DNA of 64,000 nt from CAWEYO01 sp963813315 (GTDB lineage: Bacteria; Pseudomonadota; Alphaproteobacteria; Rhizobiales; Rhizobiaceae): positions 124,001 through 188,000 of the forward strand of contig CAWEYO010000022.1 of the NCBI GenBank assembly GCA_963813315.1, written 5' to 3'. Shown one piece after another: positions 8,359 through 16,377 of the stretch. The translations under genes and the position numbers were made by a program. Under the pieces are notes generated by a model. The model did no database searches. It was not told the DNA's origin and worked only from the letters and a program-made list of their open reading frames with translations. The number at the start of each line of letters is the position of its first letter. The first letter of the stretch is position 1.

Positions 8359-9360
8359 ATGGCAGGCAGGAAGAAACCCCTTGTCGTCATCACGCGCAAG
8401 CTGCCCGATCCGGTCGAGACCCGGATGCGTGAGCTATTCGATGCCCGTCTCGTGCTCGAGGACCGCCCTATGACCCAGCCCGAGCTGGTCGCGGCGGTAA
8501 AGGAGGCCGATGTCCTGGTGCCCACGATCACGGACCGCATCGACGCCGCGCTGATCGCTCAGGCCGGTCCGCGCCTCAAGCTCATCGCAAGCTTCAGCAA
8601 CGGCGTGGACCACATCGACGTGGCCGCGGCGGCAAAACACGGAATTGCGGTCACCAATACGCCGAACGTGTTGACCGAAGACACTGCCGACATGACCATG
8701 GCCCTGATGCTGACCGTTCCGAGGCGGCTGACGGAGGGCGCCCATATCATGCGATCGGACGGCAAATGGGCCGGCTGGTCGCCAACCTGGATGCTGGGGC
8801 ACCGCATCTGGGGAAAACGCCTGGGCATTGTGGGGATGGGCCGTATCGGCACGGCTGTGGCGCGCAGGGCCAAGGCCTTCGGCCTCTCGATCCACTACCA
8901 CAACCGCCACAAGGTGAGAGGCGCCGTCGAAGACGAGCTTGAGGCGACCTACTGGGAGAGCCTCGACCAGATGCTTGCCCGCATGGACATCATTTCGGTC
9001 AACTGCCCGTCGACGCCTGCGACCTTCCATCTCCTGTCAGCGCGACGGCTCGCGTTGATGCAGCCTACGGCCTATATCGTCAACACTGCCCGTGGCGACA
9101 TCATCGATGAAGATGCGCTCATCCACATGATCCAGGACGGCAAGCTCGCGGGCGCCGGCCTCGACGTCTTCGAGCACGAGCCGGCGGTCAACCCCAGGCT
9201 TGTCAGGCTGGTTGGCAAGGGCAAGGTCGTTCTGTTGCCGCATATGGGCTCGGCGACGATCGAGGGTCGCATCGACATGGGCGAAAAGGTCATCATCAAT
9301 ATACGGACCTTTTTCGACGGGCACCGGCCGCCGGACCGTGTGCTGCCGGACCGGGTTTGA
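8359..9360 (+). CDS. D-isomer 2-hydroxyacid dehydrogenase (glyoxylate reductase-like)
   Basis: NAD(P)H-dependent oxidoreductase, 333 residues. It has the catalytic trio of the family: Arg245 (NTARGD), a Glu near 274 (FEHEP) and His295 (LPHMGSAT), plus the nucleotide loop GMGRIG near 157-162. Sequence character is closest to glyoxylate/hydroxypyruvate reductases (GyaR type). The frame is open upstream to 7993, overlapping the SH3 gene antisense, but AGGAAAC just before the ATG at 8359 and the start of homology (KKPLVVITRKLP) mark the true start. The exact 2-oxoacid substrate cannot be fixed by reading. Confidence 0.88.
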   Translation: MAGRKKPLVVITRKLPDPVETRMRELFDARLVLEDRPMTQPELVAAVKEADVLVPTITDRIDAALIAQAGPRLKLIASFSNGVDHIDVAAAAKHGIAVTNTPNVLTEDTADMTMALMLTVPRRLTEGAHIMRSDGKWAGWSPTWMLGHRIWGKRLGIVGMGRIGTAVARRAKAFGLSIHYHNRHKVRGAVEDELEATYWESLDQMLARMDIISVNCPSTPATFHLLSARRLALMQPTAYIVNTARGDIIDEDALIHMIQDGKLAGAGLDVFEHEPAVNPRLVRLVGKGKVVLLPHMGSATIEGRIDMGEKVIINIRTFFDGHRPPDRVLPDRV

Positions 9361-9403
9361 TACGCAGCCGGTTATGTCCTGGCGCTATAGTTGCAGATCG
9401 GAG

Positions 9404-9454
9404 TCCCCCTTGAGGGCCCCTTGAGGGGGAGATGTCCGGCAGGACAGAGGGGGG
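9404..9454 (+). repeat. CTCCCC palindromic repeat, short copy
   Basis: Shortened copy of the same element as at 7298: TCCCCCTTGAGGG, then CCCCTTGAGGGGGAGATG, then TCCGGCAGGACAGAGGGGGG. The CCCTTGAGGG part is tandemly doubled here. It lies between the convergent dehydrogenase and aconitase X genes. Confidence 0.7.
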
Positions 9455-9483
9455 CAGCGTAGGGGCGCACGGTCTGCAAACTG

Positions 9484-9897
9484 TTAACACGCCAGGATTA
9501 CTCCATCAGGCGAAATCGCGACGTCGAGGCCAGAGAAACGCGCATGTTGCCCACGGTCCAGCCGCAGCGCCGGGGGCGTGCGCCATCCCATCTCGCGTGC
9601 AACGATCAGGCCAAGCAACAGGATGGCGTCCGGCTCGTGCATGACGATCGCTCCCGGGGCGCGGCCGATATGCACAAGTTCCATCAGAACCGCCGACGCC
9701 GACGAGGACCCGATAGTGCCGGGCAAGAAAAGAACCCTGCCGCCGATCAACTCCGCGTGTTGCGGATGACGGACATCCGCAATCAGTCCGGACCTCGGGT
9801 CGACGCCGCCCCAAAAGCTGATCGGCGCGTCGAGCACCAGCGCCCGGCCCTCCGCCGGCGTTCCCGGAAGGAGGATTTCTGCTCTCGCCGTGATCAC
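9484..9897 (-). CDS. Aconitase X small (swivel) subunit
   Basis: 137-residue DUF126/aconitase X swivel protein. The loop LFLPGTIGSSSAS (Ser64-Ser66) is the conserved catalytic serine segment, and the fold start (GRALVLDAPISFWGGVDP) is typical. The start is the GTG at 9897, which overlaps the TGA of the large subunit as GTGA, so translation is coupled. Bacterial two-subunit AcnX (type II) enzymes have been shown to dehydrate cis-3-hydroxy-L-proline; archaeal ones act on mevalonate 5-phosphate. By context the former is more likely, but no other hydroxyproline gene is visible here. Confidence 0.85.
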   Translation of the reverse strand: MITARAEILLPGTPAEGRALVLDAPISFWGGVDPRSGLIADVRHPQHAELIGGRVLFLPGTIGSSSASAVLMELVHIGRAPGAIVMHEPDAILLLGLIVAREMGWRTPPALRLDRGQHARFSGLDVAISPDGVILAC

Positions 9898-11153
9898 GAC
9901 GCCAGGCCCGCGACGACCGGCCGGCCGAGCACTGCGCTCTCGACGCAGTCGGCCAGGGAGGCGTAGAGCACACGATAGCCAGTGTTGCCCGGCGCGTAGT
10001 GGGCAAATTTGCCCGAATTCGTCATGAGCACGCCGCCGGGCTTTGCCGGCAGGATCGGCGTGACGACGACGCAGGTATCGGCAACGATGACCACTCCGCA
10101 CTTTTCGAGCCGCTCGCGCCTGCCGCTTGCGTCAAGATCGGGAAGTACGTGACGTCCGGTGCAGGCATGGATGGGCACGCTGAGCCTGCGACCGGCGACA
10201 AGCCGCTCCAGTTGCTCGAACTCGGCGCCCGAGAGATGCGGGCTGCCGATGGCCACAGCATCGATTCTTTCAGGTTTGCCGGCGGTGGTCAGGCGGGCTC
10301 TTGCTTCGCTGACCATATCCGCCGTCACACGGATGACAGTTTCCGGCGACTGACGGCCAAGCGCCGTTTCGAGATCGGGCGCTTCTGGCGTGACGCCGGC
10401 AATATGGAAGAGGCCGACTGCTCCAGACGAAGCTGCCGCAGCCCCGAACGCCTTGAGGCGATCCTCGCCGGGATGGCCGGAAACCCCGGCAACGACCCCG
10501 ACCGTGCTGCCGGTTTCGCTGCCGTAGAGCGAGCCGAGGATTGGCCAGGCAATCTCGGATGCAAGAAACGCCGGCGGCAGGGCGGAAACGTCGAAAACCA
10601 GCCTTGCCCTCCGGTTCTCGGGCCGATGCAGGCCGACGTCCGGCGCGCGGCCGCTGATCGCGCAGGCGATGTCCAGGAAATCGCCATACCGGTTGGTCCG
10701 CGCTCCGAGCACGGAGTTGCAGAACGCAACAGCGTTGGATTCGCCCCAGGCAACGTCGGTCCCGGCCTCCGGCCGATGACCGGCCTGGTAGGGGGCGCAG
10801 GTCCAGGTCGGCTCGCAGCCGAGCTTGCGATACGCGTCCATCATCCGGCGCGCCATGCCTCGCTGCGGTTCCTCCAGCCGGACGCGAGAGCAGCCCATGA
10901 GATCGAGCGCTCCGACATTCAGCGTCGAGCGTACCGAAACCCTTGCCTTGCCCTCGACCAGCTTTTCCGCAAACAGCGTTCCGGAATCTCCGTGGTAAAG
11001 CGCGCCATCGATATGCGCCGACCGGATCGGTATGAGACGTGGCGCGCCGAGCAGGCGTGCCGCCTCGGCAACGATGCGCATCGCCATTGCCGCGCCCTCG
11101 CCGTCGCGGCCCGCGGCGATCGCCCGTTCGTCCGGTGAGAGTTCCAGGCTCAC
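9894..11153 (-). CDS. Aconitase X large (catalytic) subunit
   Basis: 419-residue catalytic subunit of aconitase X (formerly DUF521), partner of the small subunit that overlaps its stop codon by 4 nt. Family features include LELSPDERAIAAG at the N-terminus, IRSAHIDGALYHGDSG, the substrate region CEPTWTCAPYQ and WGESNAVAFCNSVLGARTNR, and Cys residues in SCRVR-like and VVIVADTCVVV segments that can hold the metal site. The frame is open to 11246, but that extension is translated repeat; the GTG at 11153 preceded by AAGG fits the family start. Predicted hydro-lyase, probably cis-3-hydroxy-L-proline dehydratase. Confidence 0.86.
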   Translation of the reverse strand: MSLELSPDERAIAAGRDGEGAAMAMRIVAEAARLLGAPRLIPIRSAHIDGALYHGDSGTLFAEKLVEGKARVSVRSTLNVGALDLMGCSRVRLEEPQRGMARRMMDAYRKLGCEPTWTCAPYQAGHRPEAGTDVAWGESNAVAFCNSVLGARTNRYGDFLDIACAISGRAPDVGLHRPENRRARLVFDVSALPPAFLASEIAWPILGSLYGSETGSTVGVVAGVSGHPGEDRLKAFGAAAASSGAVGLFHIAGVTPEAPDLETALGRQSPETVIRVTADMVSEARARLTTAGKPERIDAVAIGSPHLSGAEFEQLERLVAGRRLSVPIHACTGRHVLPDLDASGRRERLEKCGVVIVADTCVVVTPILPAKPGGVLMTNSGKFAHYAPGNTGYRVLYASLADCVESAVLGRPVVAGLAS

Positions 11154-11199
11154 GAGAGGACCTTGCGCATCTTGGCGGCCGCAATCCCGCCGAGTAAGT

Positions 11200-11297
11200 G
11201 CATGTCGCCCAAAAGTGCGCAGCGGTTTTGGGACAACGACATGCACAAAAACAATAGCCTAAAGCGCGTCAATTCGTTTCCCCGCGACGCGCTTTAG
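11200..11297. repeat. RIME-like two-palindrome repeat, full copy
   Basis: Full-length example of the family: first palindrome GCATGTCGCCCAAAAG against CGGTTTTGGGACAACGACATGC (11200-11244), linker ACAAAAACAATAGC, second palindrome CTAAAGCGCGTC against GACGCGCTTTAG (11259-11297). Located between the MoeB-like gene and aconitase X. Confidence 0.8.
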
Positions 11298-11321
11298 TGA
11301 GCTCCCGGGCAGCCGTTCCGC

Positions 11322-12089
11322 TCATCGCCGTCTCTTGTAGAAAATTGTGTCAAAGCGCGCGGCGAGCCCGTCATAGAGCAACAAGCGCGCAATCAGAGGT
11401 TCGCCGATGCCGGTGATCAGCTTGATGACCTCCATGGCCTGCAGCGTTCCGATGACACCCGCCAATGCGCCGACGATCCCCGCTTCGGCACAAGAGGGCA
11501 CGAACCCTGGGGGCGGAGGTTCCGGAAAGAGATCGCGATAGGAAGGATTGGGTTTTCCGTCCGGGCCGTTCGCAAAGGGCTTCAGAACGGTCACGGAGCC
11601 GTCGAAGCGCCCGACCGCCGCGTGCACCAGGGCGCGCTCCTCAGCCTCGCACGCATCGGCCACCAGATAGCGGGTTTCGAAATTGTCCGAACCGTCTGCG
11701 ACAACATCGAAGCCGGATACCAGCTTGCGGACATTTCCGGCATCGAGGCGGGTCTGATAGGTTTCGACATGGACGAGAGGGTTGAGGCGTGCGACGGCCT
11801 CGGCCGCACTTGCGGTTTTGGCTTTGCCGACCGCCGCCGTCTGGTGAATGACCTGGCGCTGAAGGTTGGATAGCGAGACGGTGTCGTCATCAACGACGCC
11901 CAGCGTGCCGACCCCCGCAGCCGCAAGATATTGCAGCACCGGCGCACCCAATCCGCCGGCGCCGACGACCAGCACACGTGCGCGCTTCAGTTTCTGCTGA
12001 CCGGCTCCACCGACCTCGGGCAGGATGATGTGCCGTGCATAGCGCTCCAGTTCGTCCGGGGAGAGGAGGGCGGTTTCCTGGTGGTTCAT
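11322..12089 (-). CDS. moeB: MoeB/ThiF-family adenylyltransferase lacking the zinc cysteines
   Basis: 255-residue E1-like protein that would adenylate the C-terminus of a sulfur-carrier protein such as MoaD or ThiS. Visible are LERYARHIILPEVGGAGQ, the ATP-binding GAGGLGAPVLQYLAAAG, DDDTVSLSNLQRQ, and PSCAEAGIVGALAGVIGTLQA. The two Cys-x-x-Cys pairs that bind zinc in E. coli MoeB are both missing: the first reads SYRD and the C-terminus ends at FYKRRR before the second. There is no rhodanese domain. I start it at MNHQET (12089), not at the ORF start 45 nt upstream. MoeB is the best name, but a ThiF role is equally possible. Confidence 0.78.
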   Translation of the reverse strand: MNHQETALLSPDELERYARHIILPEVGGAGQQKLKRARVLVVGAGGLGAPVLQYLAAAGVGTLGVVDDDTVSLSNLQRQVIHQTAAVGKAKTASAAEAVARLNPLVHVETYQTRLDAGNVRKLVSGFDVVADGSDNFETRYLVADACEAEERALVHAAVGRFDGSVTVLKPFANGPDGKPNPSYRDLFPEPPPPGFVPSCAEAGIVGALAGVIGTLQAMEVIKLITGIGEPLIARLLLYDGLAARFDTIFYKRRR

Positions 12090-12185
12090 TGCCGCAACAT
12101 AGAGCAAGATGAGGTTGACCACACCTGGTCTCATCTTGGCTGGGGTGTGTTGGTCATGCCGGCCTGTAAATGCTGATCGCCCCTG

Positions 12186-13352
12186 TCAGCCGGCTGAAAA
12201 GACCCGCCCATGATCGACTGTCAGGAACTGCGCCCGGCCTTGCAGTGTCGAGAAGAGTGCGGATTCCGTGCCGGTCATGAACGTCTGGCAGTTCAGCTCC
12301 TCGAGGATGGAAAACAGCGCAGCGCGCCGGCCAGCATCGAGATGCGCGGCAATTTCATCCAGAAGCAGGATCGGCACCGATCCCGATATTTCGCCGCAGA
12401 GCCGCGCATGGGAAAGAATGATCCCGACGAGGAGGGCTTTCTGTTCTCCGGTCGAGCAAAGCTCCGCGGGCATGTCCTTCGGGCGATGGCGCACCATCAG
12501 GTCGGAGCGATGCGGACCTTCAAGCGTTCGACCCGCGGCGCGGTCCTGATCGCGCCCTGCCGCGAGACGACGACGGAAGTCCTCCTCGACCTCGACAGCG
12601 GGTCTTTGGCCGATGGCATCTTCGACCGGTCCCGCAAGCGCAATGTCGGCCTTTGGGAAAGCGCCGCCTTCCGGGAGGCGCGCAATCATCGAACGAAGCA
12701 GCCGCACAAGTTCCATGCGCGCGGCAGCAATTGCGGTGCCGGTTTCGGCCATCTGCGTTTCGATCGCGTCGAACCAGGCCCGGTTACCGGACCCTTCCGT
12801 AAGCAGGCGGTTGCGTCCACGCATCGCTCTTTCATAGGCAAGAGCGCGCTCGCCGTGGCGGGCATCGATGGCAAGCACGAGACGGTCGAGAAAACGCCTG
12901 CGATCGCCGGCCGGCCCGCTGAACAGCGCGTCCATCGCGGGCGTGATCCAGGTCACGCGCAGCCATTCGAGTAATGCGTCCACGCTTTTTGCCGGCGCCC
13001 CGTTGATGCGAACCTTCCGTCCTGTCTCGGTATCCGCAGCGCCGATACCGGTTCCAATGCTGCATTCACCGAAAGAGCCGTGCACGACCGCATGGATGGC
13101 GAAGCTGCCGTCTCCCCCTTCGCGCGCAACCTCGGCGTAAGCCGCACGGCGCAGCCCACGCCCCGGTGTCAGAAGCGACAGCGCTTCCAGAAGATTGGTT
13201 TTGCCGGCGCCGTTCTCTCCGGTGAACACGACCGCACCCGGAGCAAGGTCAATCGAAAGGGAGGGATAGTTTCGAAAATCGGTAAGCGTAAGCCTACCGA
13301 TATGCAAGGGAACCTCGCCGACTGTCCGGTCGGCCTGCACTTTCTCCGTCAC
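12186..13352 (-). CDS. recF: DNA replication and repair protein RecF
   Basis: SMC-like ATPase that loads RecA at gaps; 388 residues. Seen: N-terminal LTLTDFRNYPSLSID, Walker A GENGAGKTN with Lys51, the ABC-type signature STGEQKALLVGIILSHA and Walker B ILLLDEIAAHLD followed by the D-loop. It follows dnaN in the conserved dnaA-dnaN-recF order, though a repeat (13376-13469) lies between dnaN and recF. The N-terminal 15 residues are extra relative to most RecF proteins, and a start a little further inside is possible. Confidence 0.94.
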   Translation of the reverse strand: MTEKVQADRTVGEVPLHIGRLTLTDFRNYPSLSIDLAPGAVVFTGENGAGKTNLLEALSLLTPGRGLRRAAYAEVAREGGDGSFAIHAVVHGSFGECSIGTGIGAADTETGRKVRINGAPAKSVDALLEWLRVTWITPAMDALFSGPAGDRRRFLDRLVLAIDARHGERALAYERAMRGRNRLLTEGSGNRAWFDAIETQMAETGTAIAAARMELVRLLRSMIARLPEGGAFPKADIALAGPVEDAIGQRPAVEVEEDFRRRLAAGRDQDRAAGRTLEGPHRSDLMVRHRPKDMPAELCSTGEQKALLVGIILSHARLCGEISGSVPILLLDEIAAHLDAGRRAALFSILEELNCQTFMTGTESALFSTLQGRAQFLTVDHGRVFSAG

Positions 13353-13375
13353 GGCGCTGCAATCTAGACCGGCGG

Positions 13376-13469
13376 ACGCACCGATGGAATCGGTGCTGCC
13401 GCTCTATCTCTTTGTTTGAGCATCGGATTTTCTCCGAAACCGGTTTCCACTTTCGGATCCGATGCCCTA
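13376..13469. repeat. RIME-like two-palindrome repeat (inverted orientation)
   Basis: Copy in reverse orientation between dnaN and recF: a second-type palindrome (CCGATGGAATCGG, ending GCTCTATCTCTTTG) followed by GCATCGGATTTTCTCCGAAA against TTTCGGATCCGATGC. Loop sequences differ from other copies while the stems stay paired. Confidence 0.7.
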
Positions 13470-14586
13470 GACACGCATCGGCATGAGCACGTAGAGCGCG
13501 TGCTCGTCCGTCATGTCATGGATCAGCGTAGGCGAGCCGGCATCAGCAAGCATGAATTTCGCATCGCTGCCGGAAAGCTGCGCGGCGACGTCCAGAAGAT
13601 ATTTCGCGTTGAAGCCGATCTCGATGGGCTCCGACGAGTAGTCGGCTGCAATTTCTTCGGTCGCGCTGCCCGAATCCGGATTGTTGACGGTCAGCGTCAC
13701 CTGGCCGTCCGCGATCGACAACTTCACCGCACGGCCCCGCTCCGACGAGATGGTCGAAACACGGTCGACCGCCGCTGCGAAGTTCTGCCTGTCGATGACA
13801 AGCTGCTTGTCGTTGCCGGTCGGTATGACCCGCTGGTAGTCCGGAAAAGTACCGTCGATCAGTTTCGACGTCAGTACGACGCTGCCGACGGTGAAGCGGA
13901 TCTTGGTGTCCGAAAGTTCGATCGTTACGGCGACGTCGGGGTCGTCGACGAGTTTCTGCAGCTCGCTGACCGTCTTGCGCGGAATGATGATCCCAGGCAT
14001 TCCTTCCGAGCCGGCGGGCGCCTCGACTTCGGCGCGCGCCAGCCGATGACCGTCGGTCGCCACCGACCGCAGCTTCAGCCTGCCGTCGGTTTCGTGCGTG
14101 TGCAGGAAGATGCCGTTCAGGTAGTATCGTGTCTCCTCAGTCGAGATCGCGAACTGCGTTTTTTCGATGAGGCCCTTCATGATCGCCGAATTCCAGGCGG
14201 AAAACGTGCGAGAACGTTCCGGCCGTCAGCTCCGGAAAATCCGATTGCGGCAGACACTGAAGGCGGAAGCTCGAGCGGCCGGAAATCACCGACATCGCAT
14301 TGCCGTCCTCATCCGTCTTAAGCATTACTTCGGCCCCGTCGGGCAGCTTGCGGACAATGTCGTAGAGCAGATGGGCCGGAACCGTGGTGCCGCCGCCCTG
14401 TTCGACCTTGGCAGCCGTCGCCTCGGTGACTTCGAGGTCGAGGTCGGTGGCCTTCATCTCGAGGCTTGCACCGGTCGCCGACAGCAGCGCGTTCGACAGG
14501 ATCGGGATCGTGTTTCGCCGCTCCACGACGCGATGCACGTGGTTCAAGGACTTAAGGAGATTGGAGCGCTCGATGATTATACGCAT
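13467..14586 (-). CDS. dnaN: DNA polymerase III beta subunit DnaN (apparent frameshift)
   Basis: Sliding clamp that holds polymerase III on DNA. The gene reads in two frames. From the ATG at 14586 (MRIIIERSNLLKSLNHV) it is normal to FSHVFRLEFGD. The remainder, from KGLIEKTQFAIS to the C-terminal LYVLMPMRV at 13467, is in the next frame. At the junction the sequence GATCATGAAG replaces an expected GATCTGAAG (Asp-Leu-Lys); one extra base at about 14180 accounts for the shift. Without it the protein is 372 residues, the standard length. Since dnaN is essential and otherwise perfectly conserved, sequencing or assembly error is the likeliest cause. It lies between dnaA and recF on the same strand. 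Confidence 0.9.
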
Positions 14587-14701
14587 GACGGACTTATCTC
14601 GCTTCAACAACGCAGCTGCCTGGTCGCGGACAGAGATGCCGCAAATGGCCGCAAAGTGCCCAGAATCGAAGCAGACTGACAGGAAAATGAGGGCAAAGGC
14701 A

Positions 14702-14736
14702 AGCCCGCGAAAACGCCTGAGACGCTTCCGCGGGCT
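14702..14736. terminator. Hairpin between dnaA and dnaN, possible terminator
   Basis: Perfect 8-bp arms AGCCCGCG (14702-14709) and CGCGGGCT (14729-14736), lying in the 210-nt dnaA-dnaN gap. A run TTTCT follows on the plus strand; on the minus strand, where dnaA is read, the T-rich tail is weak. It could attenuate rather than end dnaA transcription. Confidence 0.45.
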
Positions 14737-14796
14737 TTCTGGGGATAACGCCTGCATTGCAGGTGGGAGGTTCGCCGCATCCCCATTCAAAAAGCT

Positions 14797-16377
14797 TCAC
14801 GCCTGATCAGCAATCAGCCGCCTTAGCAACTCGAGTTCCTGCGCAAGCGTGTTGTCCGAACCCGAGAGATCCTCGATCTTGCGGACGGCATGCAGCACGG
14901 TCGTGTGGTCTCGGCCGCCAAAGCGCCGGCCGATTTCCGGGAGCGACCGCGGCGTCATGACCTTCGAAAGATACATGGCGACCTGCCGCGGCTTCACGAT
15001 CGTACGCGTGCGACGGTTGGACAAGAGTTCCGTCTTCGAGACATTGTAGTGCCGCGCGACGATCCGCTGGATATCCTCGATCCGCACGCGTTTCGGCTCG
15101 CCCGTGCGGTAGATATGGCCCAGTATCTCGTCGATCCGCTCGATCGTGATCTGCGGCTCGAAGGAATGCCGGAACAGAAGCTGGTTGAACGCGCCCTCCA
15201 GCTCGCGACCGCTGCCCGTCACGGTTCGCGCCACGTGGCTCAGGATTTCTTCGGAAATATCGAGCGATTGGTCCGCGGCCCTGGCAGCGGCCAGCCTGAG
15301 CTTGAGCATCGCCAGACGCATTGCAAAATCGGGCGAAGACATTTCCAGCGCCACACCGCCGTTGAGCCGCGAGCGGACGCGCGGTTCGAGCAATTCCAGC
15401 TCCGCAGGCGGCCTGTCGGCCGCCACCACCACTTGTTTGGCACTGTCCAGCAACATGTTGATCAGGTGGCAGAATTCATGCTGGATCGACTTGCCTTGCA
15501 GGAACTGCATGTCATCGATGATCAAGAGGTCGATGTCGCGCAGCTGCTCCTTGAGCGTCAATGCGTTGTTGTCGCGGATTGCCGTTGCGAAGCGCCACAT
15601 GAAATACTCGGCGGTCAGATAGACCACCCGCGACTGCGGATTCTGCTTGATGGACTCCGCAGCGATCGCCTGCAGGAGATGGGTCTTGCCCAGCCCCACT
15701 GTGGCGTGGAGGAAAAGCGGATTGAAACGCACCGCATTCGATTGCGATTCCGCTACCGCCTTCGCTGCCGCGAAAGCAACCCGGTTCGATGGCCCCTCGA
15801 TGAATGACTGGAACGTGTAGCGTGCGTCAAGAGGCGAGCCGAGCACGTTGGCGTGCCGGCAATCCGCTTCCCGGACGGCCTCGCCGCTGCGCGGCGCTGC
15901 CGGTCGGTCCGGTCGGACGGCTCCGAGGGTTCCAGAACCCAGCGCCGTCTGCGGTGGCCGTGGCCCTTTGCGAGCCGTCGCCTGCTCGAAGTCGGGAACC
16001 GAGCGCCCCTGTCTGGTTGCGCTCCGCACCACGATTTCAACTCTCAAGACCTCCGGCTCTTCCAGCTTCCAGAGTTCGCTGATCAGCTCGAGATAGTGGC
16101 CGTTGATCCACGACCGCAGGAACGCGGTCGGCACGGACAGCCGAGCAACCCCCTTCGAAGTCTCGGCCAGCTTCATTCGTCCGAACCAGCTTGAAAAGAC
16201 CTCGCCCCCCAGGCGTGCTTTCAACTGTGTCCTGACGCGCTCGAATGTCTTGTCCTCACGCCCCAAAGTGGTCGTCTCTACACCCCCCAAAGTGGTCGTC
16301 GCCATTCCCTGCCCCTCGACAACGTTGCGTGGAAAAGGAAAGCCCGCCCGTGCCTCCCTCTCGATTGCGCTTTGCAT
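14797..16377 (-). CDS. dnaA: Chromosomal replication initiator protein DnaA
   Basis: AAA+ initiator that melts the chromosomal origin and regulates its own gene. Domains visible in the 526-residue product: domain I (about 45-115, ERVRTQLKARLGGEVFSSWF), a variable linker rich in Pro and Arg, AAA+ domain with Walker A GLGKTHLLQ (Lys231) and Walker B LLIIDDMQFL, and the C-terminal DNA-binding helix-turn-helix with the signature GGRDHTTVLHAVRKIE. The longer reading to 16431 adds 18 residues; the ATG at 16377 is preferred because AAGGACAGGG precedes it. Followed by dnaN and recF, preceded by rpsT, the usual rhizobial order. Confidence 0.96.
   Translation of the reverse strand: MQSAIEREARAGFPFPRNVVEGQGMATTTLGGVETTTLGREDKTFERVRTQLKARLGGEVFSSWFGRMKLAETSKGVARLSVPTAFLRSWINGHYLELISELWKLEEPEVLRVEIVVRSATRQGRSVPDFEQATARKGPRPPQTALGSGTLGAVRPDRPAAPRSGEAVREADCRHANVLGSPLDARYTFQSFIEGPSNRVAFAAAKAVAESQSNAVRFNPLFLHATVGLGKTHLLQAIAAESIKQNPQSRVVYLTAEYFMWRFATAIRDNNALTLKEQLRDIDLLIIDDMQFLQGKSIQHEFCHLINMLLDSAKQVVVAADRPPAELELLEPRVRSRLNGGVALEMSSPDFAMRLAMLKLRLAAARAADQSLDISEEILSHVARTVTGSGRELEGAFNQLLFRHSFEPQITIERIDEILGHIYRTGEPKRVRIEDIQRIVARHYNVSKTELLSNRRTRTIVKPRQVAMYLSKVMTPRSLPEIGRRFGGRDHTTVLHAVRKIEDLSGSDNTLAQELELLRRLIADQA

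Noticed and set aside
9999..11138. 379-residue plus-strand open frame opposite aconitase X
   Set aside because: Shadow of the large subunit; no family motif, and the minus-strand reading has clear homology.
11154..11246. N-terminal extension of the aconitase X large subunit
   Set aside because: The extra residues (for example VVVPKPLRTFGRHAL) are translated RIME-like repeat; the same string is encoded by the repeat at 22927. The GTG at 11153 is used instead.
14890..15807. 305-residue plus-strand open frame opposite dnaA
   Set aside because: Shadow frame within the highly conserved AAA+ domain of dnaA.
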